Shown here piece by piece: positions 14,777 to 21,560 of a stretch of 37,672 bases of DNA (position 1 is the stretch's first letter; each line of letters begins with the position of its first letter). Below the pieces are notes generated by a model. It was given only the letters and a program-made list of their open reading frames with translations. It was not told where the DNA came from and did no database searches. Position numbers and translations under genes: made by a program. Origin of the DNA: Candidatus Staskawiczbacteria bacterium (GTDB lineage: Bacteria > Patescibacteriota > Minisyncoccia > Minisyncoccales > Staskawiczbacteraceae); assembly GCA_023245195.1 (NCBI GenBank), contig JAHFKU010000005.1:1-37672 (forward strand). Direction: 5' to 3'.

Positions 14777-14805
14777 AAAATCCTAGTTATCTGTTGATAA
14801 CTCTT

Positions 14806-14945
14806 AACGAATCCCCACGAAATTGACGAACGAATCAACACGAATCACGAATCATAACATTATTGTCTATTATAGCCATTTGGCTGATAAAACAAATATT
14901 CGTGATTCGTGTGAATTCGTTGGTTATGTGAGAATTCGTAATATA
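14806..14945. repeat. Inverted heptanucleotide array pair upstream of mraZ
   Basis: Left block (14806-14852) with CACGAAT words, right block (14898-14945) with ATTCGTG words. CACGAATCACGAAT (14839-14852) pairs perfectly with 14898-14911. The right block ends next to the mraZ ATG. The same vocabulary appears upstream of ftsL and of the gene at 30533. Confidence 0.85.
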
Positions 14946-14947
14946 AC

Positions 14948-15379
14948 ATGTTAATAGGCCAATATAAACATACGATAGACGTTAAGAAAAGATTGGCTCT
15001 GCCAGTTCGTTTTCGCGGTGAATTGGGCAGCAAAATAATTATTACTAAAGGAGTTGAAAATTGCTTGGTGGTATACACAGAAAAAGAGTGGGAAGTGATG
15101 TCAGAGAAACTGGGAAATTTGCCGATATCGCAGGGTGAGGCTAGGAGTTTTACCCGGCACTTATTGGCCAGCGCCACCGAAGTTGAATTGGATAAGCTAG
15201 GAAGGGTTTTATTGCCAGATTATTTAAAAGAATACGCTAAATTGCAAAAAAATGTTGTGGTATGTGGCTTGTCTAATCGGCTCGAAATCTGGGATCAGGC
15301 TATGTGGGAAAATTATACCAAGAGTGCAGAAAAAGGAGTTGAAGAGATTGTGTCAAAACTGGGACCCCTCGGAATATAG
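14948..15379 (+). CDS. mraZ: Transcriptional regulator MraZ
   Basis: A 143-aa protein of usual length with two AbrB-like halves: GQYKHTIDVKKRLALPVRFR / IIITKGVENCLVVYTEKEWE and VELDKLGRVLLPDYLKEYA / VVVCGLSNRLEIWDQAMWE. The D-x-K-x-R-L-x-L-P and D-x-x-G-R-V-x-L-P motifs are visible. MraZ forms ring-shaped oligomers, binds GTGGG repeats and regulates the division cluster. A matching operator is at 14752-14776. It is followed by rsmH, ftsL and ftsI in the normal order. The ATG has no Shine-Dalgarno site. Confidence 0.95.
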   Translation: MLIGQYKHTIDVKKRLALPVRFRGELGSKIIITKGVENCLVVYTEKEWEVMSEKLGNLPISQGEARSFTRHLLASATEVELDKLGRVLLPDYLKEYAKLQKNVVVCGLSNRLEIWDQAMWENYTKSAEKGVEEIVSKLGPLGI

Positions 15380-15382
15380 ATT

Positions 15383-15513
15383 AAAAATTTCTAATTTCTA
15401 ATTTTAAATTTCTATTAAATGTTTAATTACCGAATTTCTAAACTGTAAACGGTTTAAAAATTTAGCTGCTGAAAATTTAATAGAAATTAGGAATTGAAAA
15501 TTAAAAATTAGTA
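15383..15513. repeat. Inverted heptanucleotide array pair between mraZ and rsmH
   Basis: Left words TTTCTAA, TTTCTAA, TTTTAAA, TTTCTAT; right words TAGAAAT, TAGGAAT, TGAAAAT, TAAAAAT, TAG, ending a few bases before the rsmH ATG. The blocks are approximate reverse complements. Confidence 0.8.
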
Positions 15514-15517
15514 GCAT

Positions 15518-16405
15518 ATGGCTCATATCCCCGTTCTTACAAAAGAAGTTTTAGAATATTTAGATCCCAAATCAGATGAAAATTTTATTGACGGCACGGT
15601 TGGACAGGCGGGACACACATTGTTGTTATTAGAAAAGAATGGCCAAAAGGGCAAAGTATTGGGGATAGATTTAGATGCCGGCCAAATAGAAAATGCCAAG
15701 GCAAAAACAGCTAGGTATAAAGAAAGAGTAATCTTAGTTCATGATTCCTACGCTAACCTAAAAGAAATTGTCAAGAAAAATGATATTAGGCCGGTAAGCG
15801 GAATTTTGCTGGACCTGGGCTTTTCATCTTGGCAGCTTGAAAACTCAACCAAAGGATTTTCTTTTCAAAAAGACGAAATGCTAGACATGCGCTACGACCT
15901 GCAAAATACTCTGACCGCAGAAAAAATAGTTAATGAATATCCAGAAGACAGCATCAAGAACATATTAAAAGAATATGGAGAAGAAAAATTTGCCAAGCAA
16001 ATTGCAGCAAAGATTGTAAAGCAAAGAGCTGTAAAAAGAATCCAAAGCACGTTCCAGTTAAAAGAAATCATCGAAAGTGCGGTGCCGGCGAAATTCCAGC
16101 GCGGCCGGATTCATTGTGCGACAAGGTCATTTCAGGCTTTGCGCATTGCGGTAAATGATGAATTGCAAAGCTTAGCAAAAGCCTTGCCCGATGCCTTATC
16201 AGTATTATCTTCTCAAGGAAGATTGGTGGTAATATCTTTTCATTCTTTAGAAGATAGGATTGTTAAAAACTTTTTTAAGGAAAAAGCCCAAGAGGGGATT
16301 GTAACTATATTAACTAAAAAGCCGGTGGTGGCAAGTGATGGGGAAGTGTCGCAAAATCCCCGGGCCAGATCCGCAAAATTAAGAGCCATTATTAAAACGA
16401 ATTAA
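15518..16405 (+). CDS. rsmH: 16S rRNA (cytosine-1402 N4) methyltransferase RsmH
   Basis: A 295-aa protein of family length. N-terminal HIPVLxxEVLEYLDP-type start, SAM-binding FIDGTVGQAGHTLLLL, acidic loop GIDLDAGQ, LLDLGFSSWQLEN and the C-terminal FHSLEDRIVKNFF with NPRARSAKLRAI. RsmH methylates C1402 of 16S rRNA in the P site. It is the usual neighbour of mraZ and ftsL. The start is fixed by conservation; there is no Shine-Dalgarno site and a repeat block immediately precedes it. Confidence 0.96.
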   Translation: MAHIPVLTKEVLEYLDPKSDENFIDGTVGQAGHTLLLLEKNGQKGKVLGIDLDAGQIENAKAKTARYKERVILVHDSYANLKEIVKKNDIRPVSGILLDLGFSSWQLENSTKGFSFQKDEMLDMRYDLQNTLTAEKIVNEYPEDSIKNILKEYGEEKFAKQIAAKIVKQRAVKRIQSTFQLKEIIESAVPAKFQRGRIHCATRSFQALRIAVNDELQSLAKALPDALSVLSSQGRLVVISFHSLEDRIVKNFFKEKAQEGIVTILTKKPVVASDGEVSQNPRARSAKLRAIIKTN

Positions 16406-16480
16406 CGCGAATTGCAAAACGAATGAACACGAATTACGAATTCGTGCTTTCGTGAAAATTCGTGGTGCAACCGCGCCTGA
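16397..16480. repeat. CACGAAT-type word block upstream of ftsL
   Basis: ACACGAA-TTACGAA followed by TTCGTGC-TTTCGTG and AATTCGTGG gives a fold-back of 7-nt words. It uses the vocabulary of the blocks at 14806 and 30395 and begins inside the last codons of rsmH. Confidence 0.7.
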
Positions 16481-16502
16481 TTCGTGTTTATTTATCACAA
16501 AA

Positions 16503-16859
16503 ATGACAACTACAACCTTGCATGCAAATAATCGCGCGTTATATCATAAAATTCCAGTGCTTGGCGCTATAAAGATAAATTGGAAATTATTCTATCTTTC
16601 AGCTATTGCCGCTTCTTTGGCCATGCTTATTATGTATATTTACATGGTTAATCAACTGATCCAGGGGGCTTACGTGATTAAAAATTATAACAAAGATGTG
16701 GCCGCGCTCTTAAAAGAAAATAAGGTTTTAGAAGTTAATTTTGCCGAAAGCGGATTTTTAGCGGGCGTTCAAGAAAAAGCTCGAGAATTGAGTTTTGAAA
16801 AGACGACCGGTGTAACATATATTAAAGTGTTGCAAAATTCATTAGCAGAAGCCAAGTAA
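16503..16859 (+). CDS. ftsL: FtsL-like cell division protein
   Basis: A 118-aa bitopic protein: a cytoplasmic tail of about 30 residues, one TM helix (FYLSAIAASLAMLIMYIYMV) and an extracytoplasmic coiled coil (NYNKDVAALLKENKVLEVNFAE ...). Sequence similarity to FtsL cannot be judged by eye because the family is poorly conserved, so the call rests on topology and on the position between rsmH and ftsI, where ftsL is normally found. FtsL links the early and late divisome through FtsB/FtsQ. The ATG at 16503 is chosen because upstream codons are repeat-derived. Confidence 0.75.
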   Translation: MTTTTLHANNRALYHKIPVLGAIKINWKLFYLSAIAASLAMLIMYIYMVNQLIQGAYVIKNYNKDVAALLKENKVLEVNFAESGFLAGVQEKARELSFEKTTGVTYIKVLQNSLAEAK

Positions 16860-16861
16860 TC

Positions 16862-16933
16862 ACATAACACATAACATAGAACACATAACAATACGACGTC
16901 GTTTTGTTTCATGTTTCATGTTTCATGTTCCAT
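16862..16933. repeat. Inverted heptanucleotide array pair at the ftsI start
   Basis: Left words ACATAAC, ACATAAC, ATAGAAC, ACATAAC (16862-16889); right words GTTTCAT three times then GTTCCAT (16906-16933). The spacer holds the palindrome ACGACGTCGT. The probable ftsI start codon lies inside the right block. Confidence 0.87.
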
Positions 16934-18637
16934 GAAGTGAAGGGCTGGAGGCCAAACATACTTATATCCGGGTTTTTTATCTTAGCAGCAATTATTATTG
17001 GCTGCTTGTTTTATGTACAGGTTTTACAACACAAATTTTACCAAGCAAAGGCTTTGGGCCAGCAATCAGGATTTTCTGAAGTTTTTGGATCGCGCGGCGA
17101 AGTTTTTTTAAAAAATAGCAAAGAATATCAGAATCAAGAAGTAAAAAGTTTGGCCATTAATAAAGATAAGTGGCTCGTTTCGGCCGTGCCAAGCAACATT
17201 GAAGATAAAACTAGTGTTGCCGCAACTTTGGCCCCAATGATAAGCCTTTCAAAAGAATTTATTGTAAATAAACTGGAAAGCTCTGATTCCTACGTGATTA
17301 TTAAAAAAGATGTATCTAGCCAGGAATTAAAAAATATTAAAGATTTTGATCAAGAAGGTCTTGCCTTGGAAAATATACCCAGCCGTTATTATCCCCAAGG
17401 CGCCATGCTTTCACAGGTTATCGGATTTTTTGGGGGAAACAATACCGGCCAGTATGGAATCGAAGGTTATTACGACGACATTTTAAAAGGCAAATCTGGC
17501 ATCAAAGAAGAAAAAAGGGGATTGAACGTGATTAATTCCAAGGCGCCTGTAGATTTAAACGGATCAGACCTTTATTTAACCATAGATTATAATATCCAAT
17601 TCCAGGCAGAAGATTTATTAAAAGAGGCCCGAAAAAAGATTGATATAGATTCTGGCCAAATTATCGTGCTGGCTCCGGATTCGGGCAAGATTCTGGCCCT
17701 CGCTAATTTCCCGTCATTTGATGTTAATAAATACTCAAAAGAACATGATTTAGAAATTTTCCAAAATTCAGCCATTCAAAAATTGTTTGAACCGGGCTCG
17801 GTTTTTAAGCCCTTTACTATGGCCATGGCCTTGCAAGAAGGCAGGGTCACCAAAGATAGCACCTTTGTTGATACAGGAAGTGTAACGATTGGCCCCGACA
17901 CCATCAGTAATTTTAACCACGAAGTCTATGGCAAGCGCGATATGTCGGGCATTTTAGAAAAGTCTATTAATACGGGAGCGGTTTTTTTGTCGCAATTAAT
18001 TTCTCATCAAACATTTTCAAATTACCTGGACACGTTCGGCTTTAGCGATAAAACGGGGGTAGATTTACAGGGAGAAGTGTATTCTGAAAATACTATTTTA
18101 AAAAACGGTTCGGATTTTGGTTTTGCAACGGCTTCTTTCGGCCAAGGTATTGAAATGACGCCTATTCAGCTCGCCCGCTCGTTTTCGATATTTGCCAATG
18201 GCGGTAAAATGGTAAAACCTTATATTGTTGATAAAATTAGCCATGGCCAGGATGAACAAAAAACAAAACCTCAAATTTCAGATCAGTTAATTTCCTCTAA
18301 AACCGCTTCTGATGTTACGACCATGTTAATTAATGTGGTAGAACGTGGGTTTGGCGACGGGGCGAAAATCCCGGGTTATTACCTGGCGGGCAAAACCGGG
18401 ACGGCGCAAGTTCCTTTTGAAAATAAAAAAGGGTATTATCCTGATAAAACCATTCAAAGTTTTATCGGTTTTGGGCCGGCACTAAAACCTCAATTTTTAA
18501 TATTGGTAAAATTGGATAATCCGAAAGTCCCCAAAAGTTCTTTGTCGGCTGTTCCCATTTTTAAAAAATTAGCTCAATATATTATAAACTATTGGCAAAT
18601 TCCTCCGGATTATGACGTTGTTTCAGGCGCTAAATAA
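16925..18637 (+). CDS. ftsI: Class B penicillin-binding protein (FtsI/PBP2-type transpeptidase)
   Basis: About 570 aa. One N-terminal TM helix (NILISGFFILAAIIIGCLFYVQV), a PBP dimerisation domain with SRYYPQGAMLSQVIGFFG, and a transpeptidase domain with all three motifs: S292-VFK in EPGSVFKPFT, S347-IN, and K490-TG in KTGTAQVP. It cross-links septal peptidoglycan outside the membrane with FtsW. The start is uncertain: a TTG at 16904 and the ATG at 16925 lie in the heptanucleotide block, and a GTG at 16937 would start right after it. The C-terminus ends at a bidirectional terminator. Confidence 0.92.
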   Translation: MFHEVKGWRPNILISGFFILAAIIIGCLFYVQVLQHKFYQAKALGQQSGFSEVFGSRGEVFLKNSKEYQNQEVKSLAINKDKWLVSAVPSNIEDKTSVAATLAPMISLSKEFIVNKLESSDSYVIIKKDVSSQELKNIKDFDQEGLALENIPSRYYPQGAMLSQVIGFFGGNNTGQYGIEGYYDDILKGKSGIKEEKRGLNVINSKAPVDLNGSDLYLTIDYNIQFQAEDLLKEARKKIDIDSGQIIVLAPDSGKILALANFPSFDVNKYSKEHDLEIFQNSAIQKLFEPGSVFKPFTMAMALQEGRVTKDSTFVDTGSVTIGPDTISNFNHEVYGKRDMSGILEKSINTGAVFLSQLISHQTFSNYLDTFGFSDKTGVDLQGEVYSENTILKNGSDFGFATASFGQGIEMTPIQLARSFSIFANGGKMVKPYIVDKISHGQDEQKTKPQISDQLISSKTASDVTTMLINVVERGFGDGAKIPGYYLAGKTGTAQVPFENKKGYYPDKTIQSFIGFGPALKPQFLILVKLDNPKVPKSSLSAVPIFKKLAQYIINYWQIPPDYDVVSGAK

Positions 18638-18669
18638 AAAAGCTAGATGTCCTACGATATCTGGCTTTT
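18638..18669. terminator. Bidirectional terminator between ftsI and the minus-strand gene
   Basis: AAGCTAGAT / ATCTGGCTT stem (with two G-T pairs) with runs of A on one side and T on the other, so it can serve both converging genes. Confidence 0.75.
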
Positions 18670-19033
18670 AACTTTTATAAACATATATGGGCCTTGAAGG
18701 ATACCTTTGATAATGGTTGGGCAAGTATTGTTCTGCAGTTTCTCTTGATATGGAAAACAGGAATTTTCCTAATCGAAAGTGTTTTTGACTGTAGTTACCT
18801 GTCGGATGGCCACCTAAAAAACCACGTATGATGTTTTCTTTTGAACTAGCCAGGTGAATATTTATTCCTTCATCATTGGTGTCGCAGGGCTTCTTACGTT
18901 TTTGTGAACTTGGAATTTCTTTTAGAATTTCTTGGCTAATGGCGGAAAAGAAATATACATCATCGCGTGTACCGGCCATGAGAGTTATTCCGCATTTCAT
19001 TTCTTGTCCAGTTTCATCACAAATGAGCGACAT
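18668..19033 (-). CDS. Orphan protein linked to tRNA-Glu
   Basis: A 121-aa soluble protein of unknown function, starting MSLICDETGQEMKCGITLMAG and ending YPSRPIYVYKS. Charged, Ser-rich, with four Cys in the first half (two close to the start, as C-x8-C) and no TM helix. AAAGAGG lies 7-8 nt before the ATG and supports this start; an open frame upstream runs through the tRNA gene and is rejected. It follows tRNA-Glu by about 35 nt on the same strand, so both are probably on one transcript. No family is recognised. Confidence 0.65.
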   Translation of the reverse strand: MSLICDETGQEMKCGITLMAGTRDDVYFFSAISQEILKEIPSSQKRKKPCDTNDEGINIHLASSKENIIRGFLGGHPTGNYSQKHFRLGKFLFSISRETAEQYLPNHYQRYPSRPIYVYKS

Positions 19034-19067
19034 GGTATGCCTCTTTGTAAAGGTGCTGGAACAACAG

Positions 19068-19139
19068 CGCTCCCACGGAGAGTCGGACTCCGCTTTCTTG
19101 GATGAGAACCAAGTGTCCTGGCCGATAGACGATGGGAGC
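19068..19139 (-). tRNA. tRNA-Glu (anticodon CTC)
   Basis: On the minus strand: acceptor GCTCCCA / TGGGAGC, D stem GTCT / GGAC with TCGTCTATCGGCCAGGAC typical of Glu tRNAs, anticodon stem CTTGG / CCAAG with loop TTCTCAT (CTC), T stem CGGAG / CTCCG, discriminator G, no encoded CCA. The T loop is TCCGACT, again with C at position 55 as in tRNA-Trp at 6296. Confidence 0.9.
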
Positions 19140-19142
19140 AGG

Positions 19143-19164
19143 CCGCGCGCCTGCGGGCGCGCGG
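19143..19164. repeat. GC-rich hairpin just 5' of tRNA-Glu
   Basis: CCGCGCGCC / GGCGCGCGG with a 4-nt loop (on the minus strand CCGCGCGCC-CGCA-GGCGCGCGG). It ends 3 bp from the mature tRNA 5' end and may help or guide 5' processing, or be another dispersed palindrome. Confidence 0.7.
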
Positions 19165-19216
19165 AATTTTCAATTTTCAACTTCAATCTATCATAAAATT
19201 GTTGTTTTGTCTTCAC

Positions 19217-19251
19217 CCCCACACCAAAGTTATAAAACTGGTGGTGTGGGG
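19217..19251. other. Long hairpin between divergent tRNA-Glu and permease
   Basis: CCCCACACC / GGTGTGGGG with inner CAAAGTT / AACTGG-like pairs. Only a weak T run follows, so terminator, operator or insulator are all possible. It lies upstream of both divergent units. Confidence 0.6.
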
Positions 19252-19265
19252 TAAATATATTTTTA

Positions 19266-19274
19266 TGTTATAAT
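19266..19274 (+). promoter_or_regulatory. Extended -10, leaderless promoter of the permease
   Basis: TGT-TATAAT ends 6 nt before the ATG at 19281, so the transcript should start at the initiation codon. Confidence 0.72.
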
Positions 19275-19280
19275 ATGTAA

Positions 19281-20411
19281 ATGCTAAAAGATTTATTTAA
19301 AAACTACATTTACCCGATAGCTACGTTGTCGGGCAGTATTATCGGAGTTGGATTTTTATCTTTGCCCTATATCACCTTGAAAGTTGGCATCTGGCCAATG
19401 ATTTTTTATTTTATTGTTTTAACGTCATTAATGGTGTTTTTGCATATTATTTTTGGCGAAATTTGCCTTAAAACGCCTGATTTTAAACGATTTCCCGGCT
19501 TTGTCGGTTTTTACTTGGGCAAGCCCGCGGAAAAATTAATCATCATTTTGACCATTTTAGGTGCTTTTGGAGTCTTGCTGGCTTATTTGATTATCGGCGG
19601 GCAATTTTTAGCCACCATCTTTTCTCCCTTTTTTGGGGGAGAAGTATTTACGTATGTTATCTTATATTTCATTATCTTAAGTTTTATTGTGTATTTTGGC
19701 ATTAAGTTAATTTCCAAGATTGAATTTTGGGCTTTAATATTGCTTCTATCATTATTTTTTATTATTTTTGTAAGAGGTTTTTCACAAATCAAATTAGGAA
19801 ATGTGTTTTTGGCCAGTCCCTTGTTGGCTGGCGATTTCAAAAATATCTTTTTACCTTATGGCGCGGTGATTTTTTCATTGTGGGGGACTGGCTTGATCCC
19901 AGAAGTAGAAGAAATGCTAAAGGGAAGGAAAAAATTATTAAAAAATGTCATCATTATTGCAACCCTAATACCCGCCTTGGTATACCTGTTATTTATTTTT
20001 TTAATCTTGGGAATTACCGGATCTCAAACAACCGATTCAGCCTTAGTTGGGCTTTACGCCCACTTTGGCCGGGGATTATTTTCTTTGGCGCTGTGCATTG
20101 GCGTTATAACCACCTTTACCGCTTTTGTCACTCAGGCCCTTATCTTAAAGAAGGTTTTTATGTACGACATGGGTGTTGGCGAATTTCCGGCCTGGATTTT
20201 TGTTTGCTTTATCCCGTTAATTCTTTTTTTACTGGGAGTTAATTCTTTTATTCCTTTAATATCGTTTGTCGGAGGAGTATTTTTGGGAATCGATGGTCTG
20301 GTTATTTTACTGATGTATCGAAAAATCGGCGGTAAAAAAATGATCATGTATCCGCTGGCATTAGTTTTTATTTTGGGAATCGCATACGAAATTTTTTACT
20401 TTATTAAATAA
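19281..20411 (+). CDS. Amino acid permease (aromatic/branched AAAP-type)
   Basis: A 376-aa membrane protein with about 11 TM helices. TM1 contains ATLSGSIIGVGFLSLPYITLKVG, the substrate/ion-site signature of the hydroxy/aromatic amino acid permease group (GTIIGAGILGLPY type). The GE motif FGEICLKT follows TM2. These transporters import amino acids with protons or sodium. The substrate cannot be told from sequence. It is probably leaderless and is followed by a heptanucleotide-rich spacer and an ion exchanger. Importing amino acids suits an organism with reduced biosynthesis. Confidence 0.82.
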   Translation: MLKDLFKNYIYPIATLSGSIIGVGFLSLPYITLKVGIWPMIFYFIVLTSLMVFLHIIFGEICLKTPDFKRFPGFVGFYLGKPAEKLIIILTILGAFGVLLAYLIIGGQFLATIFSPFFGGEVFTYVILYFIILSFIVYFGIKLISKIEFWALILLLSLFFIIFVRGFSQIKLGNVFLASPLLAGDFKNIFLPYGAVIFSLWGTGLIPEVEEMLKGRKKLLKNVIIIATLIPALVYLLFIFLILGITGSQTTDSALVGLYAHFGRGLFSLALCIGVITTFTAFVTQALILKKVFMYDMGVGEFPAWIFVCFIPLILFLLGVNSFIPLISFVGGVFLGIDGLVILLMYRKIGGKKMIMYPLALVFILGIAYEIFYFIK

Positions 20412-20504
20412 TGTAAAAATCTAAGTTTAAAATTTAAAAATAATTTAAAATTAATAAATTTAAAAATTGTTTAAAAATTAGAAATTTGAAATTAAAAATT
20501 CGCT
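20412..20504. repeat. AT-rich heptanucleotide block upstream of the CaCA exchanger
   Basis: Words TTAGAAA, TTTGAAA, TTAAAAA, TTCGC end next to the ATG at 20508; the left part (TTTAAAATTTAAAAATAATT) has the same composition. This 96-nt gap holds nothing else that I can see. Confidence 0.65.
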
Positions 20505-20507
20505 AAC

Positions 20508-21470
20508 ATGTTGTGGTATTTTCTAGTATTCATACTCGTATTTTCTTGCATCATACTTTCCTGGCTTTCTTCCAGGCTGATTAATTCTTTGGTTGGCATA
20601 GCCAAATATCTTGGCTGGAAAGAATTTATTGTTGCTTTTTTTATGATGTCCTTTGCCGCCTCTCTGCCCAATTTGTTTGTCGATATTAATGCGGTCTTTC
20701 AAGGCGTGCCAGAGCTTGCTTTCGGAGATATTATTGGCGGTAATTTAGTTGATCTTACGCTGGTATTAGCGGTGGCGGTATTTTTCACTAAAAAGGGGCT
20801 CGGGGCTGAAGGCAAAATGGTTCAGCAGAGTGCTGTTTTTACGGCGATTATTGCCATATTGCCCTTGCTTTTAGTATTAGATGGCCGGCTTAATCGATAT
20901 GACGGGATTATACTGATTTTTTCATTTATGGTTTACGCCGCGTGGCTCTTTTCAAAAAAACAGAGATTCCAGGGAATTTATAAAAATGATGGCAAGAATA
21001 TCATGCAAGATTTTAGCGGGTTTTTAAAAAATGTATTAAAGATAGTCGTATTTTTATCATTGCTTTTGATAACTTCCCAGGTCGTGGTCTGGTCTGCCCA
21101 ATTTTTTTCAGATAAACTAGGCATTTCCCTTGCTTTAGTGGGCATTTTAATTGTCGGCCTTGGAAACGCATTCCCGGAAGGCTATTTTGCCGTTGTGTCG
21201 GCGCGAGAAGGAAAGAGCGCCTTGGTATTGGGGGACTTAATGGGATCGGTTATTGTCAGCGCTACGTTAGTATTAGGAATTATCGGCCTTTTCTTTCCCT
21301 TTACCATAACCGATTTTTCTCCCTTTTTAATTGCCCGAATATTTTTGATCGTCGCAGCCTTATTATCATTTTTATTCATTAAAACCGGCAGAAAAATCAC
21401 CAAAAAAGAGGGATTATTTTTACTTTTAGTATATGTAGTGTTTTTGTTAGTAGAAATATTCATCAAGTGA
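20508..21470 (+). CDS. Sodium/calcium exchanger family (CaCA) membrane protein
   Basis: A 320-aa protein with about ten TM helices and two alpha-repeats: AASLPNLFVDINAVFQG with GDIIGGNLVDLTLVLA in the first half, and GNAFPEGYFAVVSAREG with LGDLMGSVIVSATLVLG in the second. In the first repeat the usual SxPE is SLPN, so the acidic ion ligand of that half is replaced by Asn; in the second the Glu is present (FPEG). This could change the cation or stoichiometry (inference). It lies between an amino acid permease and a cation ATPase, so the region is an ion/solute transport block. Confidence 0.85.
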   Translation: MLWYFLVFILVFSCIILSWLSSRLINSLVGIAKYLGWKEFIVAFFMMSFAASLPNLFVDINAVFQGVPELAFGDIIGGNLVDLTLVLAVAVFFTKKGLGAEGKMVQQSAVFTAIIAILPLLLVLDGRLNRYDGIILIFSFMVYAAWLFSKKQRFQGIYKNDGKNIMQDFSGFLKNVLKIVVFLSLLLITSQVVVWSAQFFSDKLGISLALVGILIVGLGNAFPEGYFAVVSAREGKSALVLGDLMGSVIVSATLVLGIIGLFFPFTITDFSPFLIARIFLIVAALLSFLFIKTGRKITKKEGLFLLLVYVVFLLVEIFIK

Positions 21471-21472
21471 TC

Positions 21473-21557
21473 GCTACGAAATACGAATGTCATACGAATA
21501 TACGAATACAAACGCCGTTGTTAATTCGTATATTGGTAACTATTCGTATTTCGTAGC
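21473..21557. repeat. Inverted-repeat element with GCTACGAAATACGAAT ends, copy 2
   Basis: Perfect 16-bp ends (21473-21488 and 21542-21557), identical to copy 1 at 8845-8933. Inner arms CATACGAATATACGAAT / ATTCGTATATTGGTA are slightly degenerate. It starts 2 bp after the exchanger stop and ends 3 bp before the ATPase ATG, filling the whole gap. Confidence 0.9.
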
Positions 21558-21560
21558 CAA

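Noticed and set aside
14663-14800. Replication origin at the DnaA-box-like cluster
   Set aside because: Only a few boxes, no dnaA/dnaN gene nearby, no AT-rich unwinding repeats; operator function is the simpler reading.
14806-16933. CRISPR array in the repeat-rich leaders of the division cluster
   Set aside because: Repeat units are 7 nt without unique spacers, and no cas gene is present.
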